NCBI GenBank assembly: GCA_964035575.1
Contig: OZ037846.1
Span: 1,453,501-1,517,500 of the forward strand
Direction of reading: 5' to 3'
DNA length: 64,000 nucleotides
DNA from: Rhynchopus sp. YZ270_cl-10
Lineage: Eukaryota; Euglenozoa; Diplonemea; Diplonemida; Diplonemidae
This document shows, in pieces, positions 1-10,400 of this stretch (positions within the stretch are counted from its first letter, which is position 1; the number at the start of each line of letters is the position of its first letter). The position numbers and the translations under genes are program-made. The notes under the pieces are model-generated. The model was not told the DNA's origin and did no database searches. It was given only the letters and a program-made list of their open reading frames with translations.

Positions 1-2
1 TC

Positions 3-167
3 TCTGCCAAGGACCTCGCGACCGTGGCACTCAGCATCAACGAACACGTCGACATGAACAAGTTCCAGGACCTCCTCAACAGTGCACCAGGGATGCCCAT
101 CGGCACCGACGACGAAGGCAACAGCAAAGGACTCACCATCGTGCAGTGGAGGGAGATGATGGCCGAG
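3..167 (+). CDS. 3' part of an exon, unidentified protein (5' truncated)
   Basis: An open frame runs from the window edge (frame starting at base 3) with ordinary protein composition, including the stretch NKFQDLLNSAPGMPIG followed by an acidic segment and IVQWREMMAE. I do not recognise the family; the alternation of helix, acidic loop and helix is faintly EF-hand-like but does not fit the loop consensus. The exon probably ends at 167, where GAG is followed by GTATGC, the same donor type as in the gene at 7493-11859. A second, more canonical donor (GTAAGT) lies at 179-184. Without splicing the frame stops at 251 after a compositionally different tail. No downstream exon could be identified with confidence. 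Confidence 0.55.
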
Positions 168-2376
168 GTATGCAAAAGAAGTAAGTATTGCATTTTCGCT
201 ACCGTCAAAGCGGAGCGATTTTCGCCTGACATTGCCTTGTCCATATCGTGATCATTTCTGACACATGACGGGGGGACAGCTTATTTTGTAATCCTGGGGA
301 GGGAGCTGGCTAGCTGCCACCGCGCTGTGTTCTTGTCCCCTTTAAGCACTGCTGAATGAAACGTGCTGTGTAGTTGGGGGGGAAAAAAGTTTAATTTTGT
401 TTTTGTGCGGGCTGGGCGATCTTGCGGGCTGTGTAGTTGCCTTTTCCTTTTCTGTGGCTTCGCTTCACTCGCCTTAGTGTGCGCCGCGGTCGTGAGGTGT
501 TTGTTCTGCGCCCGTCTGAGTGCATCTGAGGAGTAGCTTCAATGTCTACCCAAGCATTTCTTCTCGTCCTGACCGAACTTCTCCATCCACCCCGTTCTTC
601 ACGGCATCTGCGCAGGTCTGCTGTTGTGGTGGTGGGGGTTCGACCGCAGTAGCTCTCCTCCATCAGCCGTCTTGACGACAAGCTTACCCGCAAAGGAGAG
701 TGTCACTTGCTTTCGTTCATTTGACGCTAGGACAAAAAAAGTGCAAAAGTGTCCGTGCTTTTGACACCCCACGGGAAGAAGGAACAGGATCACGTCCCCA
801 TCATCACTGGTCCCCGCTGCATTTTGACACGAATCCCTGAGGCTGTGGTGGAGGAGGGGCTGCCAAGGGAATACAAAGGGGGAAATCTCGAAAAAGTCAC
901 CCCGCGGTGACTTGTGGTTTTTTTCTCTCTCTCAAAACCTGTTTTATTTGAAAGATCGCAACGATTTGAGTCGAAATACAAATTTCTTTTGAATTAATAA
1001 CAAACAGTTCGGCTTTTCCCCATTTTACGTGGGGAAAATTTCCCAAACATTAAATCCGGGCCACAATCCCTGAGTTACAAATACCCTTGCCCCCCACTCA
1101 AACACTCACACACAGGTGTCGACACGTAAGTACGCCGACGCTTTCAAGATCTAAAAAAAAAAAGAAGTAAAATAAGTCAAAGAAAAACAGACTCCTCGTT
1201 CTTCTCCCCTTCCCCTTCCTCCTCCCTTTCCCGCTTTGTGCTCTCTTCATGGGTCATAGAGGGAAATGCCGCAATGAACCAATAAAAATACTTTTCTCTT
1301 CCCCTTTCAACAAGGGGGTTTCATGTGTTTATTTGTAGGTTTGAGGGGGGAGGGTTGTAAGGTAGGAATGAGAAGGAGAACAAACGTTGCGTTGAGGGGT
1401 GTTTAGAGTTGCCACACCCCCCGCTTTTTTTTTTTTTTGCACTCAGTGTATTGAAGGGGGGGTACAAAAAAAAAAAAAAACAAAAAAACCGAAAAAACAA
1501 AATAAGGCTTGATTGGCTTAATGTAAATCCCCCTTTTCCCCCAACCCCTCCCCAACCCAGGATATTTTTTTTTTTTTGGCAAAAAGATGCGAAGGTAGAG
1601 AGAGACGCGCATCCTTTTGTTTTCAAAATTTGTTTTCTTTTTTTTTTTCCCCCCTCCTCCAAAATAAAATGGAGAGGGGGATATATCTGTGTGTTTTTTT
1701 TTGTTTTGCTCAGCGCGGGGGATAGTGTTAGTGTAGGAGAAGGAAAAAACGGGGGTGTGGCTGATTCACACCACAGTGATGTTTTCTTTTTGTTCACAAA
1801 AAAGGGGGGGGGGGCGGGACAAAAAAAAGGTGAAGGCTATAACCCTCCCACTTCGTATGTGGGATTATACGAAACTTAACGTGCGATGTCCTTCTCCTTC
1901 ACCTCTCATTAGGTCTATGCAAACCGTGGCAGTACTTTTTTTTGTTTTCCAAACACCTGTCGGGGGATGTGGATGGCATTGTGGGGGGTGGGACATTTTT
2001 TTTCTTTTTTTTTTTTTGGTTTTTTTTTTAGGGAAAACGTTCAAAAACAAAAAGAAAAACAACGAAAAAAAGTGGAGAGTTTTTTTGCTATGGCAAAAAA
2101 AGGGGGGGAGGGAAACAGTTTTTTGTAAGATTTTCCAACAAAAAAAAGGGGGTGGTTGTTTTTGTTTTGTTTTTTTGTTTTTCAGCTTTGCTTTGCTTTC
2201 TTTTTTTTTTTTTTTTTGTAGAAGATTCCGTCCCGTTTCCCCAGTGCGACAGCTTTCTCTACGGCGAGGTGGTGCTCTGTTATGGCCCCTACGGCACTAC
2301 CATTTTTTTTTTTTTTTTGAAACGAGAAATCAAAGATTATGGGTCAGGTGCGCAGATAGCTTGGTGCTGCACATCA
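168..2376. other. Intergenic, homopolymer-rich DNA
   Basis: No convincing gene. From about 1320 to 2330 the DNA is dominated by long runs of T, A and G; open frames there are low-complexity artefacts. A short canonical-looking acceptor/donor pair brackets GTGTCGACAC near 1117-1127 (acag before, gtaagt after) and could be a microexon of the upstream gene, but nothing else supports it. Confidence 0.6.
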
Positions 2377-2561
2377 CTTTTCCTCAACCTTCCTTCACCC
2401 CTGCAGTCTTTGGATAATTTTTCGACCACTTAAATTGGAAAATATGAGCCCGCCTATTTGCAGCCAAAATTTTTCTCAAAATCCGGATTCGTACAATTGA
2501 CCCACCTACATCCATTTCAATACAATGCCTTATTAGGGGTGAAGGAAGGTTGTGGGAAAAG
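2377..2561. mobile_element. MITE-like element with 27-bp inverted ends
   Basis: The ends are inverted repeats: CTTTTCCTCAACCTTCCTTC at 2377 and its near reverse complement (GAAGGAAGGTTG then GGGAAAAG) ending at 2561. The interior (ATATGAGCCC, TTCTCAAAATC, CAATTGACCC) matches three other places: 34471-34827 in the opposite orientation, 52061-52245 and 54724-54905. It ends about 100 bp before the start codon of the LRR gene, so it may supply that gene's leader or promoter. No transposase is encoded. No clear target duplication was seen. Confidence 0.7.
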
Positions 2562-2663
2562 GATTGTAAATCCAAACACCACCCAGTTAGTCAAGAGATG
2601 GATGGACAATCAATGGCTGTGTTTTTGCACCACTCCCACAAACAGAAAACACACAAAACACGA

Positions 2664-4082
2664 ATGGAACTCAACATCGAGGGATTTGGTGGTAAGACGT
2701 ACGTCGTCGATGTGGATGTGGATGACACAGCGAAGCAGCTGCGGCAGAAGGTGGCAACTACAGCGGGGTTTGCTGAAGACGCCTTTGGCATGGACTTCGG
2801 AGGGAACGACGAAGGAGAGGACTTCAACATCACAGCGCTGAGTGCTGGCGGCACAGTCGTATTGACGCAGACGAAGCAGCAAGAGTCCATTGCAGCTCTT
2901 CGTGCATTGGGTGAGACAGACATCACACCAGAGAGGCTTGCGAGTGTGGAAGACCCGAAGGTAGCGCAGTTGTTTCTGCAGGCAGAAGTTGTATCTGCGA
3001 TTCCTCGCAAGTTCCTCGCAAGCACTAATTTACGCAGCCTTGATCTGAGTGCCCCGTTGGCTGTTACTGCGATTGATGACTACTTCTTATTCCAGTGTAC
3101 ATCATTGGAATCAATTAACTTGTCTGGGTTGCGCAACGTCACGACAATAGGTGCATACTTCCTGCAAGGCTGCCCGTCATTGCGCACTTTTGAGCCATTC
3201 AACGTTGCAGGATTGAGCAGTGTCACAAGGGTTGGGGACAGCTTCTTATCATATTGCACGGCGTTAACTTCCATCGACTTTGCAGGATTGAGCAGTGTCA
3301 GAAGCCTTGGGGACGGCTTCTTATCATGTTGCATGGCATTAACCTCCATCAACTTTGCAGGGTTGGGAGTCACAAGCCTTGGGGACTACTTCTTATCAGG
3401 TTGCATGGCATTAACTTCCATCAACTTTGCAGGATTGGGAGGTGTCACAAGCCTTGGGGACGGCTTCTTATCAGGTTGCACGGCATTAACCTCCATCGAC
3501 TTTGCACGATTGGGAGGTGTCACAAGTCTTGGGGACGACTTCTTAGCAAGTTGCACGGCGTTAACCTCCATCAAATTTACAGGATTGAGCAGTGTTACAA
3601 GCCTTGGGAACTGCTTCTTAGCACATTGCGAAGCGTTAACTTCCATCGACTTTGCAGGATTGGACAGTGTCACAAGCCTTGGGCACAGCTTCTTATTTGA
3701 ATGCACGGCGTTAACCTCCATCGACTTTGCAGGATTGGGAGGTGTCACAAGTCTTGGGGACGACTTCTTAGCAAGTTGCACGGCGTTAACCTCCATCAAC
3801 TTTACAGGATTGAGCAGTGTTACAAGCCTTGGGAACTGCTTCTTAGCACATTGCGAAGCGTTAACTTCCATCGACTTTGCAGGATTGGACAGTGTCACAA
3901 GCCTTAGACACTACTTCTTATATGACTGCACGGCGTTAACCTCCATCGACTTTGCAGGGTTGAGTGGCGTGAGACAAATTAGAGACGGCTTTATTCAAGG
4001 TTGCACTTCTTTAGAAAGACACGACGAGTACATGGAGTGGTATTCGTCAAGAAGGAATCAGGATGGATGGGCTGCACAGTAG
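2664..4082 (+). CDS. Ubiquitin-like domain / BspA-type leucine-rich repeat protein
   Basis: 472 residues. The start MELNIEGFGG is chosen over an in-frame upstream ATG because the ubiquitin-like fold begins exactly here. Residues 1-72 follow the ubiquitin pattern: two beta strands (TYVVDVDVDD), helix (TAKQLRQKVATTAG), then FGG, NITALSAGGTVVL. Residues about 110-455 are 24-25-residue repeats of the type LTSIDFAGL..VTSLGD.FLSGCTA, the BspA/TpLRR class. There is no signal peptide or membrane segment, so it is probably cytosolic. BspA-type repeats are protein-interaction surfaces; coupling to a ubiquitin-like domain suggests an adaptor linked to ubiquitin or proteasome pathways (inference). The C-terminal UBL Gly-Gly is absent, so the domain is not expected to be conjugated. 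Confidence 0.85.
   Translation: MELNIEGFGGKTYVVDVDVDDTAKQLRQKVATTAGFAEDAFGMDFGGNDEGEDFNITALSAGGTVVLTQTKQQESIAALRALGETDITPERLASVEDPKVAQLFLQAEVVSAIPRKFLASTNLRSLDLSAPLAVTAIDDYFLFQCTSLESINLSGLRNVTTIGAYFLQGCPSLRTFEPFNVAGLSSVTRVGDSFLSYCTALTSIDFAGLSSVRSLGDGFLSCCMALTSINFAGLGVTSLGDYFLSGCMALTSINFAGLGGVTSLGDGFLSGCTALTSIDFARLGGVTSLGDDFLASCTALTSIKFTGLSSVTSLGNCFLAHCEALTSIDFAGLDSVTSLGHSFLFECTALTSIDFAGLGGVTSLGDDFLASCTALTSINFTGLSSVTSLGNCFLAHCEALTSIDFAGLDSVTSLRHYFLYDCTALTSIDFAGLSGVRQIRDGFIQGCTSLERHDEYMEWYSSRRNQDGWAAQ
3476..3925 (+). repeat. Tandem 225-bp duplication inside the LRR gene
   Basis: Two consecutive 225-bp blocks, each three 75-bp LRR units, are almost identical in DNA; for example CTCCATCGACTTTGCA begins at 3491 and again at 3716. 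The whole repeat domain (about 3211-3960) is a 75-bp tandem array, so this is a recent three-unit duplication within it. Confidence 0.85.
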
Positions 4083-5269
4083 AGTACAACACTGCCATGA
4101 TTTGTGGTGGTGTTTTGCACAAAGTGTTCTATGAAGAGTCGCTTCGGCAGAACCGTGTCGTGAAGGGATTTTCATTGATGATCATTGTCTTGCTCAACAG
4201 CATGAATGTTGTGCACCGACTTCACTTCTTTTGCCACAGACATCCTGAGTATGAGGTCTCATTTGGGGTGCTCTGTAGTGTGTGTGTAACGTAACAGAGG
4301 GTTTGGGATTGTATTGATAAAGCATTTTTTGTGTGCAGCATTTGTGAAAACAAAGCACCACTTTTTCTACATACCTTACAAAAGCGGCTGTGGTCTTTTT
4401 AGCAGGGTTGCGGACCCAAAACGAGGTTTTGGTTTTTCTTTATTTTTCTGACTTTTTATTTGAGATGAGATTCTCGTCTTTCTTATTCTTCCCCCCCTGG
4501 GCACACCCCGAAGGCGAATACGTATGCGCCCATATATTCGGATCTCAAAATTCCTGAACCATATTCGCCCTTTATTCGGATCAGAATATAGGGCCAATAT
4601 AGAAGACAAAGGGAGAATACGGTACTCGACCTATATTCAGATCCGAATATGGCATGTTCCGGTTGTATTCGGATCCGAATTCAGGTGAATGAGTGAGCAT
4701 AATTAGACTCAAACTAACTCAACTCTTCTTATACTCTAATACTGTGTAGTAGACTGTTGTGTTTGCTCAGATTTGGGTCAAAGGTTGCGGTGTGGTGTTC
4801 TTACCCAAAAAGAGTGACGTCGTGACACATCTCTGCAGCAGGCTGTATTTCATTCTCACCTATTTTTTTCCAGAGACTCAAAATACAACTTTTCATTGTT
4901 ACAGGAACTCTTCTTGAATTCGCCTATGGTAGGCGCATGTTTTTTGATTCGAAGACTCAAGGGTTGATGGTACAGTTTTGTTCACTTCTTTTTGTGCCTT
5001 TTTGTTCTAACTGCGTTCCCCAACCCCCACCAAAGAATAGGTTCATATGGCGTGGCTGAAAGGAGGGTACTATTTTTTGTGCTATTTTCTGACGCCTTCC
5101 TTTTCTCTGCAGCCACTCCCATCCACATCACGCCCCCCTCACAGCACCCCCTCCCTTCCCTCCCCCCCGTACACTGCGATCTTACGATCACCCACCAGTG
5201 CACACAACACACATCCACACACCCCTGCTCCACACATAGCAAAGGTTTGTGAGGATCAAAAGCCCAACG
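4083..5269. other. Intergenic; ATTCGGATC-rich patch; pyrimidine-rich leader
   Basis: No gene seen. Around 4510-4690 the palindromic word ATTCGGATC/GATCCGAAT recurs several times in both orientations. The last 150 bases (about 5110-5240) are C-rich pyrimidine DNA ending in CACACATAG, 29 nt before the cyclase-like start codon, a plausible splice acceptor. The piece CCTCACAGCACCCC near 5140 recurs upstream of the PH gene. Confidence 0.6.
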
Positions 5270-6997
5270 ATGCGGTGCCTGAACAGCGCACTGACCATTG
5301 ATGGGTCGCTCAGTGCTGCCGAGACGAAGAAGCGCACCGTCCTGTTTGTGTTCTGTGTGGTTTCAGCTGTCGCGACTGTCTTGTCGAATGTGCTGCATCA
5401 GTACGACATGAAGGCACGCACCATTAACCTCCTCGGGTCTTGCGCGCTAGTCATTAGCGGGTGCGTTGGCATTGTTAAGGTGCTCTGCAAGCAGCAGCTG
5501 CGCACCGCGTTTGTGGTGGGTCTCCTGTACTCTGTCAGTATTAGTGTCTTCATGTGGGATTTGGACACACGTGCACTCGGGTTTGTTGCCTGGCCATTTC
5601 TAATCCTGATTGTGGACATGTTGCTTGTGATGGAAGTACCAGAACGGTACAGTGTATGGTTCGTGGGTGCGACAGTGGTGTGGCTGTTTGTGATGGGATG
5701 TGAGGAATCCTTCAGGTTTGGCTTGTTTGACCTTCCTGGGTTGTCACCGCACGAAGGTGAGCACAGCAGGAGAGAGGCCTTTATGGAAAAAGCTGACTGC
5801 GAATTCCTGCCCTGCAAAGTATCATTTCCACCAGTTGGCCTCACTTCAACCATTTCTGTCTTCCTGGTCGACTTTTTTATCACACGCAGGTTTGCGCACA
5901 ACGTGCTGAAGGAGCAGGAGTCAATGCGGCGCACGATCAGCGTTGTGCAGGAGATTGCGTCGCTTCTTGCGGGGTACGACGTGGAGCAGGTGGCGGAGAT
6001 GCTGGACGTGCATGGGGGTGACCTGCCTGAGGGGATGACTGCTGCCCTGTGGAGACTGGAGAAGAACCTGCGCATGTACAAAGCGTACCTCCCGAAGACG
6101 TGTCTGCCTTTTCAGGATGAGGTGGACAAGGTGCAAGCAGATAGTGAAGAGGACGACGGGACAGGGACAACAGACACATCCACAGAGTCCTCTCATTCGG
6201 TCGGACAGTCAAACATGCCAGTGTGCCTGCCACTGGGTCTGTCCTCGGTCAAGTCAACCCTGCTGACACTGAACGTGAAGGACACCCTGCATTTTCTGGA
6301 GAGGGACAGTGCGGCCTACTCCTCCTTCTTCACCACTCTTCTCCTGAAGACCCTGCAGGCAACAGAGACAAGACGTGGGATGGTGGACGTGTTCATCGGG
6401 GACAGGATCCACTGTTCGTTCAACGCCTCGAAGCAGTGTGCGACACATGCCACATCTGCACTGCACGCAGCAAGCCTGCTTCTGAAGGGTGTGAGCAGCT
6501 TTTGTGAGAAGGTGAATGCTGGTGTTGCGTCTGGGAAGGTGCTGCGTGGTGACATGGGTTGTGAGGTGATGCGTCGGTTCAGCATGGTGGGGGAGCTTGT
6601 GCGTGATGTGAACGGGCTGGAACGTGCGGGGCGTATGCTGGGGTGTGATGTGGTGTGCAACAGGATGTGCTTCGTCGATGCTGAGTGCGAACACCAGCTG
6701 CGTCTGCTTCCGTGCAAGGTGGAGGTTGCCTCTGGCTGTGAGGCACAGGTTGTGGCGGAAGTGATGGCTCCAGAGAGGAAGACAGCAGGAGCAGTTGACG
6801 AATGGATGTACATGATAGGTGAGAAGCACTGGGAGGAGTACAACACAGCGGTGCGTGGGTACCTGCGTGGTGAGCAGTCTGACCTTGACGTTACTATGGC
6901 ATGGACAGCTGCGGGAGGGGTTGGCACACCAGCACACGCAGTTCCTTCTGGGACGTGCAGTGTCGTGTGTTGCTCTCAGATCTGTTCCGTTAAGTAG
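5270..6997 (+). CDS. Six-pass membrane protein with degenerate class III cyclase domain
   Basis: 575 residues, starting at MRCLNSALTIDGSLS, which aligns with the starts of the paralogues at 17106 and 45336; an upstream in-frame GTG is ignored. Six hydrophobic segments lie at about 22-44, 54-74, 78-96, 102-121, 126-143 and 190-209. A linker (EIASLLAGYDVEQVAEML, then YKAYLPKTCLPF) matches the active paralogue. Residues about 330-490 are a cyclase-homology domain (VDVFIGDRIHCSFN, GKVLRGDMG, MVGELVRDV), but the first metal Asp is replaced in TLNVKD and the transition-state Asn/Arg pair is missing. The C-terminal EWMYMIGEKHWEEYN motif is shared with the 45336 protein. It is probably catalytically inactive, perhaps a regulatory partner of a real cyclase (inference). 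Confidence 0.85.
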   Translation: MRCLNSALTIDGSLSAAETKKRTVLFVFCVVSAVATVLSNVLHQYDMKARTINLLGSCALVISGCVGIVKVLCKQQLRTAFVVGLLYSVSISVFMWDLDTRALGFVAWPFLILIVDMLLVMEVPERYSVWFVGATVVWLFVMGCEESFRFGLFDLPGLSPHEGEHSRREAFMEKADCEFLPCKVSFPPVGLTSTISVFLVDFFITRRFAHNVLKEQESMRRTISVVQEIASLLAGYDVEQVAEMLDVHGGDLPEGMTAALWRLEKNLRMYKAYLPKTCLPFQDEVDKVQADSEEDDGTGTTDTSTESSHSVGQSNMPVCLPLGLSSVKSTLLTLNVKDTLHFLERDSAAYSSFFTTLLLKTLQATETRRGMVDVFIGDRIHCSFNASKQCATHATSALHAASLLLKGVSSFCEKVNAGVASGKVLRGDMGCEVMRRFSMVGELVRDVNGLERAGRMLGCDVVCNRMCFVDAECEHQLRLLPCKVEVASGCEAQVVAEVMAPERKTAGAVDEWMYMIGEKHWEEYNTAVRGYLRGEQSDLDVTMAWTAAGGVGTPAHAVPSGTCSVVCCSQICSVK

Positions 6998-7492
6998 CAC
7001 TGTTCTGTTTGCTCAGAGTCAAAAACTTGCGATGTCACAGACATCACTACAGTTTTTAGTTGGTCCATACATTTTACGATCACGGTGTTCTCCTTTTCTC
7101 TTTTCCCTCAACCGCTCCCTTCCACAGCACACCCACCACCTCACAGCACACCCACCACCTCACAGCACACCCACCACCTCACAGCACACCCACCACCTCA
7201 CAGCACACCCACCACCTCACAGCACACCCACCACCTCACAGCACACCCACCACCTCACAGCACACCCACCACCTCACAGCACACCCACCACCTCACAGCA
7301 CCCCATCCCTCCCCCTCCCCCTCTCCTCCCCTATACACAACAACCTGCGATCCTTTCAAAAAAAAAAAATGACTTTCACCTCTATTTCTGACTGATTTCC
7401 CTTTAGACTATTTTCCTTTTTTTGCGTTTTCTGTCATTCTCTCTGTACCTACCCTAGGCATTGCTGCCACAACTATCCTACTCTAACTTAAA
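6998..7492. other. Intergenic; leader of the PH/PDZ gene
   Basis: Contains the 19-bp tandem array at 7123-7293, then pyrimidine-rich DNA. The final acceptor-like CTACCCTAG near 7448-7456 lies about 36 nt before the ATG at 7493. Nothing else is visible. Confidence 0.6.
7123..7293 (+). repeat. Minisatellite, 19 bp x 9
   Basis: Nine head-to-tail copies of CACAGCACACCCACCACCT with almost no divergence, followed by a partial copy. The unit resembles the pyrimidine leader of the cyclase-like gene upstream (CCTCACAGCACCCC near 5140), so it probably arose by amplifying part of a leader. Confidence 0.95.
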
Positions 7493-10400
7493 ATGGACAT
7501 CGATGTATCCCTCGAGGGGCACGAAGGTGGCGAGAATGTGATGAAGTCGAACAAACTTTTTTCTGAAAAACAGTTTGTTCGGAGTGGGTGGCTGTACGTG
7601 AAAATCAGTACCCGGAGGAATCTTCTTGTTAAAAGCCTTTGGCAGCCACGGTTTGTCGAAGCCTCCGTCTGCCCAGAACAACCTGGCGGGCCCGACAGCA
7701 AACTCACAATCTACCGGAGTGAAGACAAAGAATCGAGCCTTCTCTCCTCCCAGCTCCTCGGCACTCTTGACACAACCAGAAAACGGCAGCTAGAAGAGTC
7801 TGAAGCGAAGATAATTCCAATCAAACCGACTGATAAAGAGCCAGAATTTCGCTGGGGCCACGTCATCTTTACATTTGAGGGGGTTGGGGTATATGGGGAA
7901 TTCATTTGCGAATCCTCCGAAGACCGAGATGCCTGGGTCGAATGGCTGCAAGACTATTTATTGCTCCGCGAAACCAACGAAATGAAGCTGCGAAGCTCCC
8001 CGGCGCACGTCATGGTAAAGCTTGCGGACAAAATTGTCAAGAAATATGTGGCCGATTTCCACCCTACGGAACGTACCCAACACGAATCCGCCTCTGTACA
8101 AGAAATCCACCCCTGCAGCAACCTCAGTGTCGACCACCCACCCTCAAAAGAGGTTCTCTGGGGCGCCACCTTAAGACGCATTAAAGCAAAACGCGACCAT
8201 TTCACAGTCTACAGCACTGTCATGGGGCTGACCTTCATTGATATCGACAAAATACATCTTCCCTTTGCGGAAGTCGAATTTGCGATTGAAAATCAATGGT
8301 CAACAAAGCTGGTTGTAACAAGAACCGGGGCACACCAAGACAAGCATGTTCTAACAGCGAAGGATGCGGGGGAGCGGGATGAGTGGATGCAGTGGTTGCA
8401 GTATGCGAGGGTGCTGCCTCATGTGGAAAGGGTGCTGCAGGATGGGGTTGAGTGGGAGACAGCGACGCTGACGATCAACAGCAGAAGGAGACGTCGTGCG
8501 GATGAGGAAGCGGGCGCGACAGCGGAATGCTATGTATCGCTTGCGCACGAACCAGCACGCCTCGCGTTTCGTGTGTTCCCCTCCTTCGTGAAGTGGGAGA
8601 CCGGCGAAGATGACACAGGGCGCACAACATATACCGACGCTGACGAAGAAGGCGGGAAGCTCGCAGTGGTGCTCCGCAGTGGCGCTGCTATGGTGTTTGA
8701 GCACGCCTACGACCTGTATGAGCTGTACTTCAGAACGCAGCAGCGGCAGGGCCTGCTGGCGGCGACGGAAAACGACGTCACCCACGTCGAGAAGACAGGG
8801 GACTCAAAAGGCGGGCAGCGGTGGTTGGTATGGCCTTTCTTAGTTAACATTACTGGGGGGGGGCGAATAGAAGACCCCCCCCTTGTATTCACCATGTCAG
8901 CGCTTTTTTTAGGGGGGTTTTCAAACATAAAATTATTGGATAAATATTTTATGGTCCGTTGAATACAAGACCCTTTTAGGATTTAGCATAGCGTAAAAAA
9001 TTAATTTTGTTACAGTATGCTAAATACAAGACCCTACTAGGGTCTTGTATGCTACACGCAAGCCCACTAGGGTCTTCTATTCTAAAATATATTTTATGAA
9101 AACGGCCAAAAAAAAAGGGGTCTTCTATTCGGCGGGGTCTTGTATTCGGCAGGGGTCTTCTATTCGCCCCCCCCCAGTAAGTAGTTAATTTTGTATTTCA
9201 GAAAAAAATCTCACCCTCGAGAAACGTCTCGCGTCTCTCTGTGTGTGCACCTTACAAACAAAAGAGTAGTGTACGGTAGGTCGTAAAACTTCATAAAAAC
9301 CCACTCAAACCCACCCAACCCCTGGCAGGCACTATGCGCAATCCTCAAGGCCTCAGGACAAGTCGACTACAACGCAGACAGTGTCCGCCACAGAGAGTAC
9401 GCCTCTCCGTGGGACCTACCCGATGAGGACAATATTGTGTTCGGCTTCCCAGACGAGATCCTGGACAGGAAGAAGGAGGGTATGCACACACCAACCCCCA
9501 CCCCCACACATCTATAAAAAAACATGATGATGGCCCGGTAGTAGTATCAGCGACCATCAATGTGACATCTGCCCCACACAAGAGAGATCATCGCGCTCTG
9601 CGGCGACGTAACAATGTTTAGTATAGTGGAGCACACTCTAGGGTGGCTACACTAATGCAACCAAGTTTTCAAAAAACAACCCCTCTCCCTCCCTCCAACC
9701 ATCCCCCCTTCTCCACCTCCCCACTCTCCACAGCCGACGCCTATGTAGGCTCAGTCTGGATGACACTTGCTCAAGCAAAGAAGAAGTACGGCGTTGTCTG
9801 GAAGGACCTCAGCAACGAGAAGAAGCGGGGCATCATCAAAGGGGAGGGCCGCGACGCAGGCGAGATGCAGGCGAGGCGCGAGCTTCTGCAGCAGCCGTAC
9901 TCTTTGCTGAACGCAGCGAAGCAGCTGGTTGGGCTGGACCGCTGGCGCAACCTGACCCCCTCGGAGCAGCTGGAACACTGCCTGCAATGCAAAGCCGCCA
10001 ACATCCGCATTAGCTCAGGCTCACCTCGGGGGAACGGCTCCCACGCGAAGAACGTTCTCCTCAAATGCTTCCGCTCGGGAGGTATGCGCGAGGTTCTCGA
10101 ACGGATGCGCCTCGACGACTCCGACGAAGAAGAAGCAGGCTCCATCCCAGCCGAGCCCACCCCAAACCCTCCAGGGGAGGTCTACGCGTTTAACTCTGCC
10201 ACCGGCATCAAATGGGAGGGTTTGGTCGCAAGCAATGAAGTGTTTGTGAAATCGGTTGCCCCAGGGAGCGTCGCTGCCTCCTACGGTATCGAACCCGGAA
10301 TGCAACTCCTTGCCGTGAACGGCTGCGCTGTACGCAGCAAAGAAGACCTCCGGCAAGCTCTCAAAGCAGCCAGATCCGAAATCCGCAAAGACAACATCGC

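Noticed and set aside
1321-2433. Open frames of 60-220 codons in the homopolymer region
   Set aside because: Composition is almost only Phe, Lys, Gly and Pro from T/A/G runs; no domain and overlapping on both strands.
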